DNA from: Stentor coeruleus
Taxonomy: Eukaryota; Ciliophora; Heterotrichea; Heterotrichida; Stentoridae
Direction of reading: 5' to 3'
Length of the DNA: 45,213 nucleotides
NCBI GenBank assembly: GCA_001970955.1
Contig: MPUH01000574.1
Location: 1-45,213 of the forward strand
Position 1 is the stretch's first letter. Every line of letters begins with the position of its first letter. Positions 36,321-45,213 of this stretch are shown here, piece after piece. The translations under genes and the position numbers were made by a program. Under the pieces are notes generated by a model, which saw only the letters and a program-made list of their open reading frames with translations, was not told the DNA's origin and did not search any database.

Positions 36321-37310
36321 ATGGAAAATAAAGAACTCAGGCCTAAACTAGGCTTTCGGCTTCTTGAAGGCCGGCTGTCTATAAATGTCGCAAAAATCGG
36401 TGATATGAACCCATACGTTAAAGTAGTCTTTGATAAAGAAATCTGGAAATCAGTCTCATCCAAAGGTATGCATCCAAAATGGAACGACTCTCACAAGTTC
36501 ATCGGCAGCCCAAATGCTCAATCATTAGAAGTCACAGTATACGATAAAGGTTTTATCTTTGGTGATACAGAAATTGGCAAGCGTTCTATACACCTTAATG
36601 ATGCTATTATGGGCCACTCAACTGAATGGTGGGATATTCTGAACCCTAAAAACGAAATTGTAGGAGCTTTGCTTATAAGTTTTGAGTTCCACGAGCCAGA
36701 TTTAAGTTTGACCCACAGTACAAATTTTTCGTGTGACCTCAGAGGACATCATTATGCAGAATCTTCACCTATTGTCCCAAGAATCAAAAAAATGCAGTCA
36801 ATTGAGTTTTCTTATATGACCCCAGATAGTCATAAAACATTGAATTTCAGTGTTAATCCTGAAGATGAGGCTATGAAACTTGAACAGAAAAGATTTGAGT
36901 TAATTGCTAAGAAGGAAAAACTTAAAGTTGAAGAGACAAATATTAAAGCGAAAATCGAGAAATTGAGTAATGATAGTAATAAATTGAGAGTTGAGAGAAT
37001 TGAGACAAAGAAAAGTACGGAAGCTTTAAAAGCTAAGGAGGAGTTAATTTTGTATGAGAAAAGAATGATTGAAAATGAAAAGTTGATGATTGAACAAGGG
37101 AAGGAAGAGGTTGCTAGGTTGAGGGAAAGTTTGAATACGAGTTTTAATAATTTGAAGCAAGAAAAACTTAAATTAAGTGCAGAAAGAAGACTTCTTGAGA
37201 AAAAAAGATGCAAACTAACTGAATCGTATAAGCAAATTGAACAACAAAAAAACAAGATTGTTAAGTGCAGTTATGATAGATTTGTGTCTTTGGATAGAGA
37301 TACTCGATAA
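36321..37310 (+). CDS. C2-domain / coiled-coil protein
   Basis: 329 residues from the ATG at 36321 (the frame is open upstream only through a GTG). Residues about 16-124 are a C2 domain: GRLSINVAKIGDMNPYVKV, HPKWNDSHKF, LEVTVYDKGFIFGDTEIGK and WWDILNPKNEIVGALLISF match the standard strand pattern. Possible calcium ligands are Asp28, Asp75 and Asp82, a partial set. Residues ~182-320 form a Lys/Glu coiled coil. Such proteins dock on acidic membranes, sometimes with calcium, and link them to other structures. The Trp-Trp in EWWDIL is typical of C2 edges. It ends with TAA. Codon choice is C-rich at the 5' end and C-poor at the 3' end. Confidence 0.88.
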   Translation: MENKELRPKLGFRLLEGRLSINVAKIGDMNPYVKVVFDKEIWKSVSSKGMHPKWNDSHKFIGSPNAQSLEVTVYDKGFIFGDTEIGKRSIHLNDAIMGHSTEWWDILNPKNEIVGALLISFEFHEPDLSLTHSTNFSCDLRGHHYAESSPIVPRIKKMQSIEFSYMTPDSHKTLNFSVNPEDEAMKLEQKRFELIAKKEKLKVEETNIKAKIEKLSNDSNKLRVERIETKKSTEALKAKEELILYEKRMIENEKLMIEQGKEEVARLRESLNTSFNNLKQEKLKLSAERRLLEKKRCKLTESYKQIEQQKNKIVKCSYDRFVSLDRDTR

Positions 37311-39135
37311 GAAGTGTAATTTACAAATTCAATAAATAGTATAATCTTTATGCGTAGAGTTACTTTTATTAGATGCAGTTGGTGAGATTCAAAAATTTAA
37401 CTGATTTAATAATTGTATCAATTTTCACAATCAAATTACTGAAGATAATATCAATCTGTATTTAATAATCTTCATAACTTTAACTTTAAACATCAAACAC
37501 TGTAGATCAGGATTTTTTACAACCCCTAAAAACTTTTCAGAAGACGATTACGATAATTTATGTAATGATTTATAAAAACTAAGGGATTTTATAACAGTTT
37601 TTATTATGCAAAAAATTTTTTTTATAGGAATAGCAAATGAGTTACAAAGAGTATAAACTGATATATATAAAAGAAGTGACTAGGCTTTAAAATATGCTGA
37701 AAAATTAAGGGCAAATCTTTTTGGGAGATTCTTATAAGAGAAATATATCTTGGTAATTTGGAATCGAAATCATATTTTAAGTTGAAAAAAAAAGTTGATA
37801 GGTATTTTCATGTGATCTTTGAGTGAATTTTTATATAGATTATCGTATATTGTGGTTTTCTTTAACTTTATCCTTAAGGTTCTGCTTTTATTATTATTAT
37901 AACTAAAAGTTATATTACAAAAAGGGAATTTAAAGTCAAAAATTCTAATTAACTATATTTAAGTTATAAGTTAAGATAGTTAAATGATATGAACATAATA
38001 AATAAGATGAATGCATGCTTAAGGATAATAAAAAGTATATCTAGTATTAAAAGGATAATATATATTATATATACCGAAATTCTGTATATTGCAATAAAAA
38101 TATTCAAAATGATTTGCCTTTATTTACATGTAAATGCAATATTATTTTCCTTCATTACATAATAATAATCCTCTCAGTTTAACAATAAAAATTTTGCAAC
38201 TTGCCTAAAACAAGTGTATTTATAAATGCATTCTAAAACATATAAACCTAAAATCTTTAATTCTATAACTAAAACCCTATACGACACATCCATAATAAAA
38301 TTTTCTTTTTTTACCACAGGAAGCCTTTGCTAATAAAAACATCAAGTCTTCAAGTCTATATAAAATGCCTGAGTCCTTGTATAAATTTCTTAGTCTCCTC
38401 TAAAAACTAACACCCTTGCATACCTCAAATGCTTAAAAATTCTAAGTCTAAAGCTAAAAGTTAATGATATAAAAATTAGTCAATGTAAAAAGTTTTACCC
38501 ATAGTATCTGAGACAAGTATTATTCTTATCCTAAAGCACTGCAAGGGTTTATAAAATCTAAGACTTTTATCACAAAAAACGCCCTATAGTCTAAAAAATT
38601 TTCCCTTTAATTTTCTTATTCACCATGTTTAGACTCTAGACTAGATAAGTTTATACCTATACAATGATTCTTGTATTGAACTTTTACTTAGTCTTAATAT
38701 AAGCTTTTAATTATAGGATGAAAGATAAGTTAAAATATTATCTTAAAAAAAGTAAATTTTTGATAATGATACTAGATATATCACTAAGTATAAGATTTTG
38801 AATTTCTATGTTAAATTTCTTCGTTAAATATTTTTTCTTGTAATCAGTTTTTTACTTTACAACTAAAATTGGATTTTATTTGGAAAAATGTCTGATTTTT
38901 TACAACTTTTTGGTAAAACATTTTCAACAATCTTTTACATAAAATACTTTATGGAATGATAATTATTAAATACAGTTTATGCTAAATGCGATAAAAATCA
39001 TTATGCAGCCTTTTGGTTTGCATTTAGGTATAGGATTTCAATGAGAATAACATTTTTTAAGTAGGGAAAACATGAAAAAATAGTTATTATTAGGGAAGAT
39101 GAAGTGTATTTGAAGTAAAATTATTATTTAGTATA
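37311..39135. other. Gene-free region
   Basis: About 1.8 kb between converging genes, the longest empty stretch. The sequence alternates G- and C-poor parts; 38160-38620 is C-richer on the plus strand. All frames are closed at short intervals. A TA-rich run sits at 38050-38075. No RNA gene, repeat family or decayed gene recognised, but short 15-nt-intron exons could escape reading by eye. Confidence 0.45.
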
Positions 39136-39453
39136 TTAATCAGCAGCCAAATTGTTTTCAACTCCTTTAAATTCGTGATCGCGTTTGTGGCGAGTCAGCA
39201 TGCATTTATTTCGATAGCTTTTTCCACAGACTGTGCAGGAATAAGGCTTAATATTTGAATGTATGTTAAGATGCTCCTTCAGATTCTCATAGTCAATAAA
39301 CTCTTTATTGCATATAGAGCATTTGCCGATTTTCTTCTTCAAATGATTAACATTTATGTGCCTTATCAAATTATATTTCGTCTGATATTCTTTATAGCAA
39401 CCCTGATACATGCAGCAGTAGACTCTAACTCTGAACTCTTCAAGTGGTTCCAT
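39136..39453 (-). CDS. Three-finger C2H2 zinc-finger protein
   Basis: 105 residues. Three C2H2 fingers: finger 1 C14-x4-C19...H32-x4-H37 (TFIIIA-like long Cys spacing), finger 2 C45-x2-C48...H61-x3-H65, and finger 3 C73-x2-C76...H89-x3-H93. The linker between fingers 2 and 3 (SNIKPY) approximates the TGEKPY linker that favours DNA binding. A short acidic tail follows. This is a small DNA- or RNA-binding regulator, probably nuclear. The start MEPLEEF lies ten residues before the first finger Cys cluster. It ends with TAA. Long empty flanks lie on both sides. Confidence 0.88.
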   Translation of the reverse strand: MEPLEEFRVRVYCCMYQGCYKEYQTKYNLIRHINVNHLKKKIGKCSICNKEFIDYENLKEHLNIHSNIKPYSCTVCGKSYRNKCMLTRHKRDHEFKGVENNLAAD

Positions 39454-40620
39454 TGTAATATTTATATTCCATTTGACTACTCATAGGGCTTTTATCATAT
39501 AAAGCCACTGGTAATTACTGAAAAACGATTTATAGTCACTCACTGGTAAAAACTAGCATTTCTGACAAGCTCTGCTGAACTTGTGAAAATTTTGTATAAA
39601 ATTCAAGATTTTGCAAAACTTGATGGGGAAAATTGAAAAAACCCTGGAGGTGTTTTTATATAAGAAATATTTTATGTTTTTTGAAGATCATTATGCTTTG
39701 GAAAAACATTTTGCTTTAAAAAGAATATTTAAGTAAGATAATTAGGCTGATATTAGGAATTAGTTTAGATAATATTTGATGAGTAGTTTGTTGATTCATT
39801 GTGAGGATTTAGGGTAGTTATATGATGATTGTAAAATTATAAAGGTGGCTTGATGATGATTTTTGGGAATAAAATTAGTGAAGAAGTCACTTTTAGGTAT
39901 TTTTAATGTGCTAAGAGGTATTATGTATAAATTTTTAGTTTTTTTTTTCGGGTTTATATGTAAATGCTTATGATTTTAATCTTAGATTTTGATTTTTTTG
40001 AATTTTTGCTTTTTTTTGTAAGAGGATATTTGATTAATAGAGGAGTATTTGCTAATAGGAAGGCTTGATATAGCTTTTAATTAATTTTAGTTGCATGCTT
40101 TTATATTGGCTTTAGATGCATTTTTTCAGAAAATATCGAAAATGAATTCTTATAAGTAAGTGGAAAAATTAAGACTTGTCTGGGAGAATTTTCTAAAGAA
40201 AATAATATTATAGTTTTGCAATTTACCTGTATTTTAATAGTATTTTTATATATAGGAAGCTAAGTTTAAGATATAATTATTTAATTTCATGTTCATAATT
40301 GGTCTTTTTAGTATTTTATTCAAAATTTATTTGTACTGTGATATTTTTCTTTTTGCTATTACAAAATAAACATAATTAAAGTATCAAAAACTAAAAAATC
40401 TATATATAACCATTATTACACACATATATATATATTAATATATTAACATTATAATAATCATAACCAAAAGCAATAATTCTCACCAATTCTATCAATACCA
40501 AATTTCTTCAATTTCCAAACCAACTATCTAACTTCAATAATAAAAACTCCCAATATTCTCTACAAACATTCTATTCCAATCGCAATACCATTCCAAACTA
40601 ATCCAAAAATCCATAATTTC
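39454..40620. other. Intergenic region
   Basis: 1.17 kb between two minus-strand genes. The left part (39590-40080) is G/T-rich on plus, the promoter side of the zinc-finger gene. The right part (40380-40620) is A/C-rich and nearly G-free, the 3' flank of the TPR gene. A short (TA)n run lies at 40423-40443. No gene recognised. Confidence 0.55.
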
Positions 40621-43600
40621 TTAATTACTTATTAATCTATAATTCTCAAGACCACCTAAGATTTTTTTCGTCCCTTCTTCATAAACATGCAATCCAAGTA
40701 AAGGCAAACATTTAAAAAACTTATCAAACGACACCAACATCCTATCTTTAACAAGTTTAACCAAATTTAACTCTAACCCAAGTACATCCCATCCTCTAAC
40801 TAATCTCAAATGCATTTTATCACTACTCAAATAAACTAAGCAAGTATAAGTAACCCCATCAACTTTAATCTTCCTTTTTTCAACCAAATTCTTTAGTTTA
40901 TGTGTAAAATTTTTCCTTACTAAAAACCCTTTAAGTAATCCTACAATTTTATCAAGTGCTTTAACTGTACTATAAATCGGTCTTGAAAAATCAAAAAAAC
41001 AAACATCAGATTCTTTTATAACAAGCATATTTCTTAATACATATGATCCTAAAGGAACTAAATATTTTTTATCAAGTCCAGTTTTACTACATAAAGTTGT
41101 GATATCTATAGAAAACTTATGTAAATTATCTGTTTCACTTCCTTTGCGTATATAAAAATTAACGATTTCCTCATTTGTCAAACTCATTGAGATCTGATAT
41201 AAACGGTCGTTAGTATAAAGACATGTTCTGAATATAATCCTATCACCATAATCAGCACTAGCAACTGATTTCCCACGTAGAAGCATTTTATTATAATCTA
41301 AACCTTTGTTATTTGGTTCATTTTTATCTATTTCTTGTTCTTTTTCCATATCTTTGATAGTTTCATCAATAACATCTGGTCCTAGAATAGGTGTTTTTTG
41401 ATTTATTTCGGGTATGTCATAATAATCATTAGATTTCCCTCCTTGAGTTTCTAATATCGGTGTAGCTCTTTCGTCTATAATAAAACTATGTTTTTCTGAT
41501 CCAGGGTCATCACTTTGTGTGAATTGAGTAAATGCCATAAGTAACTGATTATCTTTTAAATATAAGTTTTTTAATATGCATTCAACAACTTGATGGTTAT
41601 TCATTTTGACCTTAAAACATTTTTTCTTTAAATATGAAATATCAACCAAAAAAGGCCAAAATGTATTCAAAGCTGAAAATCCTTCAACTAACATTGAGCT
41701 TCTTTCTAAATAATTTACTATAGAGATTTTCAGTTTTAATGGGGTTTCAGTAATCTCTGGTACCCACTCCCCTGAAAAAACTACTTCTAAAGGATATGCC
41801 ATAGGAAGGTTTATAGATATTTCTTCATTATTACAAGTAAACAGACACACAAAAAAACTTGGATTATTTTCAACATCAAAGTCCACAAGGTTTTTTATAT
41901 CAACCATTTCAAAACTTTGCAAACTGTTCATAAAATTCACTTCAAGTCTCCATCTTGGGTATTTTCTTTGTATATCTATACTTCCTGTATATGTATCAGT
42001 AAAAACATATGCTTTTATTAGATAAATACTCTCTTGTGTCTCAAGGATTAATTGATTGTTTTGAAAACTTATACAAGGCTCGATAACTTTTTCTATATAA
42101 TCAAGAACTGGGATGTTTTTATCTAATTGAAATTCCCCGATAATTTTTGATTTTGTGTTGCTACATACAACTTCTAAAGTTTTGGATGAAGATTTTAAAT
42201 AGTAGGCTATAGAAAAAATCTCCATGTTAAAATCGATTTTTGATGAAAAAACGCAAAGTTTTTTTTCTGGAGGAAGTTCAGGTTTTTGCTCTTGTGGGTC
42301 ATTTTTTTCTATAATTTCTTCAGGGGTTTCTTGCAAATGGAAGGATGAGTTTATGTGTTTTGTTGAGTTATTTTGTGGAGTTACTGGGTCTGTATTGTTT
42401 TTTAAGTCTTCATTTGGGGTAAAATTTATGTATTTGCTTTGGTTTAGATCTTTAAGATTATCTAAGCTTTCAAGGGAATTTTTGTGTTGTGAAATGTTTG
42501 AGATCCTTGGTGAATGATCAGGAGACTTTTTTATATGCAAGCTTATTTCTTTTGAGCTTTCTTTTCTTAAGACTTTATCACCAACATTATCTGTTATTGC
42601 CTCAGCATCTTTAAACAGTTTGTTCCTAGTAGGTGAGATACTCATACTATTCCCTTGTGTTATCTTAAAATTAGCTGTGTTTATCTGCCTAAAACTCATA
42701 GTCCGATCAGAAAACGGTACTTGACTAGGATTTTTTTTAATATTCTGCCCATCAAACGACATATAATTTCCAAACTCTTGTTTAACTTCTTTACTCTTCC
42801 TCGGTTTCTTAATAATAGGGGGTTTTTTTCTTATCTTAAAATTATTTTCTGATAATTTACCTTTAAAAGGTCCATAACTAGTAAATTTCTCCTGTTTTTT
42901 ACTATTCCTACTCAACCCAAGCTCATCTTTAGCATCTTTAATCCTTAAATCTAATAAATTTGACACTCCTCTACTATATTTAACATTATTCGTCTTTTTG
43001 ACATTCTCTATTTTTGCCATACTACTTTTCATCCTTTCTAAATTATCTTTTTCCAATATCTCAGATCCACGTTTACTTTTTAATACCCATCCTAAACCAT
43101 CATTTTTACTATTCAATTCTTTCATCCTTTCAAATGCTGTAGCGAATTTGTTTAAAATTTTTATATCCGGGTCATCAAAATTTTTTTCAATCATCTCAAA
43201 AGCTTTTTCATACCATATTTCAGCTTCTTTATACTTTTTTAAACACTCTTCTTCTGTGCCGATATTATAAAAATTAACAGCTTGCATGAGTTTTATTGAT
43301 ATTTGAGATTTTTCTGATATCGTTTGTGATAAAAGGTTTTCAAGTAAAACTGAGGATTTTAAAGAGATTTCTATTGATTGGAAATGCTCATTAAGTTTTG
43401 AATGTATTCCTGATAATTGGATTAAACACTTCGCTTCGGTTTCTTTATTTTCGGTTTTTTTGGCAATTTTTATAGCTTTTTCAAGATAGGCTCTGGCTTC
43501 TTCGTAGAGTTTTTGCTTTTTGTAGTATGTTGAAAGCATTGTATGCATTTCTAAAAGAGTTGGGATCGCAGAGTCTGTGTTTTCTAGATGGGTGAATTTG

Positions 43601-43764
43601 GATAAGACTGATACTGCTTGGGAGATGTTTTGATCTTCTAGGGTTTTATGGAATTTATTTAGGAAGGCTGAGAGTAAAATAGATTGGTCTGTGGATTTAT
43701 GTTCAAGAATTGTTTTTACTAAGTCTTCAAGAGCAGATTTTTCTATGTTTGTTCCTTGATCCAT
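40621..43764 (-). CDS. TPR-containing large protein with a degenerate IQ-like motif
   Basis: 1047 residues. The first ~220 residues carry tetratricopeptide repeats (for example HTMLSTYYKKQKLYEEARAYLEKAIKIAKK and a unit with YNIGTEEECLKKYKEAEIWYEKAFEMIEK), a protein-interaction scaffold. Residues ~225-520 are basic, Ser/Asn/Lys-rich and probably disordered. Residues ~530-1047 contain beta-rich stretches with no family recognised. Near 939-955 VGLLKGFLVRKNF resembles an IQ calmodulin-binding motif with the Gln replaced by Gly. No signal peptide or membrane helix. The function may be a ciliary or cytoskeletal scaffold. It ends with TAA. Its 5' flank is G/T-rich on plus (C-rich on the coding strand), and the composition resets inside the gene near 42.6 kb. 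Confidence 0.85.
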   Translation of the reverse strand: MDQGTNIEKSALEDLVKTILEHKSTDQSILLSAFLNKFHKTLEDQNISQAVSVLSKFTHLENTDSAIPTLLEMHTMLSTYYKKQKLYEEARAYLEKAIKIAKKTENKETEAKCLIQLSGIHSKLNEHFQSIEISLKSSVLLENLLSQTISEKSQISIKLMQAVNFYNIGTEEECLKKYKEAEIWYEKAFEMIEKNFDDPDIKILNKFATAFERMKELNSKNDGLGWVLKSKRGSEILEKDNLERMKSSMAKIENVKKTNNVKYSRGVSNLLDLRIKDAKDELGLSRNSKKQEKFTSYGPFKGKLSENNFKIRKKPPIIKKPRKSKEVKQEFGNYMSFDGQNIKKNPSQVPFSDRTMSFRQINTANFKITQGNSMSISPTRNKLFKDAEAITDNVGDKVLRKESSKEISLHIKKSPDHSPRISNISQHKNSLESLDNLKDLNQSKYINFTPNEDLKNNTDPVTPQNNSTKHINSSFHLQETPEEIIEKNDPQEQKPELPPEKKLCVFSSKIDFNMEIFSIAYYLKSSSKTLEVVCSNTKSKIIGEFQLDKNIPVLDYIEKVIEPCISFQNNQLILETQESIYLIKAYVFTDTYTGSIDIQRKYPRWRLEVNFMNSLQSFEMVDIKNLVDFDVENNPSFFVCLFTCNNEEISINLPMAYPLEVVFSGEWVPEITETPLKLKISIVNYLERSSMLVEGFSALNTFWPFLVDISYLKKKCFKVKMNNHQVVECILKNLYLKDNQLLMAFTQFTQSDDPGSEKHSFIIDERATPILETQGGKSNDYYDIPEINQKTPILGPDVIDETIKDMEKEQEIDKNEPNNKGLDYNKMLLRGKSVASADYGDRIIFRTCLYTNDRLYQISMSLTNEEIVNFYIRKGSETDNLHKFSIDITTLCSKTGLDKKYLVPLGSYVLRNMLVIKESDVCFFDFSRPIYSTVKALDKIVGLLKGFLVRKNFTHKLKNLVEKRKIKVDGVTYTCLVYLSSDKMHLRLVRGWDVLGLELNLVKLVKDRMLVSFDKFFKCLPLLGLHVYEEGTKKILGGLENYRLISN

Positions 43765-45213
43765 AAGTATTTTTATTATTTTTAAGCTTGAAGGTAGTTA
43801 TTTTTATGAGTTTGTTTTTGGGTTGATTTAGTGTTAGGGTTTAGAAAATCAAATTATTAGTTAAGAAGAAATTAAGTGGAATTGGAAGATTGAGTTTTTT
43901 GTTAAAGACAGGCTGTAGATAATTTTTTTTTTGAAGATTTTGGAGATTTTTTATGAATGCAATTTTATATAGAAAGCATGTGCTTTTATAAATGAAAGTT
44001 GTGTATTTGCAATTGAGCTTAGGTTATTAGGTTAGAGTATATTTTTGAGGCTTTTATTATTGAAATTAAAACAATGGGTGTTGAATTTGTATTGAAATAA
44101 AAATAAAAAGAATTCTTGATGCATTTGTTTTAAGATTTTTTATTTTGTGCTGATTGGGTGAAAGTTTAGAAATTTTGGGAAAATATTTTAGGTGATTAGT
44201 AAATTGTTTTATACTTTTAATGAAATTATACTAAGAGTTCGTCACGAGTTAAAGTTAATTATAATCATGATTTATGTACGAAAATAAGTTAAGATATTAG
44301 AAGAGAGTAATAGCAAATTTATATTTTAAATCAACTAAAAATTATTTAATTTATGTAAAGATACGTTATTGAATTCACAGCTATTTATTTCTATTTCTTA
44401 TCTTTAATAAATCATTTGTATACGACAAAAACCTTAGAGTATACTCTGATTTTTTTTTTAAATATGCTTACCCAAAAGCTATAAAAATAGAGTTTATGGA
44501 TTTATCATACAATGCCTTAAAAACAAAAATATTGAAGCTGAAATTAGTTTATATGATAAGCACAAGGATTGTTTTTATCCTTAGTTAAACTGTGCTTAAA
44601 AGATCCATACCTTCAAGCGAAAAGTTAATCATTTTTAATAATTCTTTTGAGGTGCAAAATAGTAATTTTAATGCTTTGCATTGGAAACTATAACCTAAAG
44701 AGTTTAGAATCTAAAGCTGTGTTTTATAAAATGTATCATGTTATCTAATTGATTTTCTATCAGTAAATCATTAGAAATCGAAAATGTTTTTTTCTAAATG
44801 TCTTTCTCAAACTAACTAAGCCAGAACACCAAAAACAAAAGTTCTGATTTTATTTACCCTATCTTGCTAAAATACCTGGAATTATTTGAATTTTGGTATG
44901 AAGATAACTAAAAAAAGACTAAAGACCAAATAAATGATTGCCATTTAATAAACTATTTATACCCTCTAAGCATCTCTTTGGCTAACTTTAGTGTTTAGAC
45001 TATAATATTTACTATAAGGTAACTTTTATAATATTTTTTACTGTAGAGTTAATCAAAAGAGAATCAATACATATTTAGTTTGTATAATGGTATTGCCTAT
45101 AGCCTATCTTATGCTAGATTTATAATAATTATGTTTATTTTCTTATTAGTCCACTTTACTGTGGTTGTAAGATCAACAACTTTAGTTGGGTATAGATTCA
45201 GTAAGAACTTCGG
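43765..45213. other. 5' flank of the TPR gene and window end
   Basis: About 1.45 kb without a supported gene. The first ~150 nt are G-rich and C-poor on plus (43801-43860 holds 14 G and 1 C). From 44450 on the sequence is mixed. No tRNA, repeat or partial gene recognised at the window edge. Confidence 0.55.

Noticed and set aside
36830-37255. Minus-strand 141-codon hydrophobic frame
   Set aside because: Antisense shadow of the Lys/Glu coiled coil of the C2 protein; Leu/Phe/Ser repeats only reflect the complement.
40423-40443. TA-dinucleotide run
   Set aside because: Short simple repeat ordinary for DNA this AT-rich.
43828-43843. TTAGGGTTTA-type motifs upstream of several genes, resembling a telomere unit
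   Set aside because: Single copies scattered in flanks with no tandem array; the window has no chromosome end. Could be a promoter box but too few cases to claim.
1-45213. tRNA genes, rRNA, transposons or CRISPR arrays
   Set aside because: I looked for T-loop/A-box patterns, transposase motifs and regularly spaced repeats by eye and found none; a tRNAscan or Rfam run would be needed to exclude them fully.

Overview
The window looks like macronuclear DNA of a heterotrich ciliate, most likely Stentor coeruleus or a close relative. This is inferred from very AT-rich DNA, compact mostly intronless eukaryotic genes, one gene whose reading frame is restored only by removing three introns of exactly 15 nt, and long reading frames that end at TAA or TAG and use TGG for Trp. 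The protein content (PUF, PP2C, IMPDH, ETF-beta, RPS20, RCC1/coiled-coil, C2, TRAF-type and C2H2 zinc fingers) is eukaryotic. No rRNA, tRNA, transposon, CRISPR or telomere was recognised.

Layout. 0.5-4.4 kb: two divergent paralogous PUF (Pumilio-type) RNA-binding proteins. 4.7-6.7 kb: a PP2C-fold protein lacking key metal ligands, tail-to-tail with a predicted lipid-anchored protein. 7.2-9.6 kb: IMP dehydrogenase and electron-transfer flavoprotein beta, same strand, 47 bp apart. 10.2-11.0 kb: a decayed coiled-coil gene. 12.2-14.9 kb: a 62-residue small protein, a TRAF-type zinc-finger protein and a two-part membrane-protein locus. 15.5-20.5 kb: a coiled-coil protein, an intact PP2C phosphatase and an HELGH metallopeptidase-like protein. 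21.7-25.9 kb: a large type I membrane glycoprotein. 25.9-30.4 kb: a four-exon C2-like gene head-to-head with an RCC1/coiled-coil gene, start codons only 19 nt apart across a perfect palindrome. 31-37.3 kb: an unknown protein, a three-repeat protein, RPS20, a small candidate selenoprotein and a C2/coiled-coil protein. 39-43.8 kb: a C2H2 zinc-finger protein and a TPR protein.

The strongest new observation is at 35330-35645. A short SelW/Rdx-like frame is interrupted by one TGA (codon 15) at the position of the redox selenocysteine. A structure matching the eukaryotic SECIS consensus begins 12 nt after the stop codon. TGA is almost unused as a stop in the rest of the window. A second pattern is a strong strand asymmetry: 5' flanks are C-rich and G-free, 3' flanks G-rich and C-free on the coding strand, and long genes show internal resets.

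The genes do not form one pathway. They are mostly housekeeping genes mixed with ciliate-expanded regulatory and cytoskeletal families. Two single-N positions flanked by identical 47-nt and 55-nt copies are unmerged assembly joins, one of which breaks the RCC1 gene artificially.
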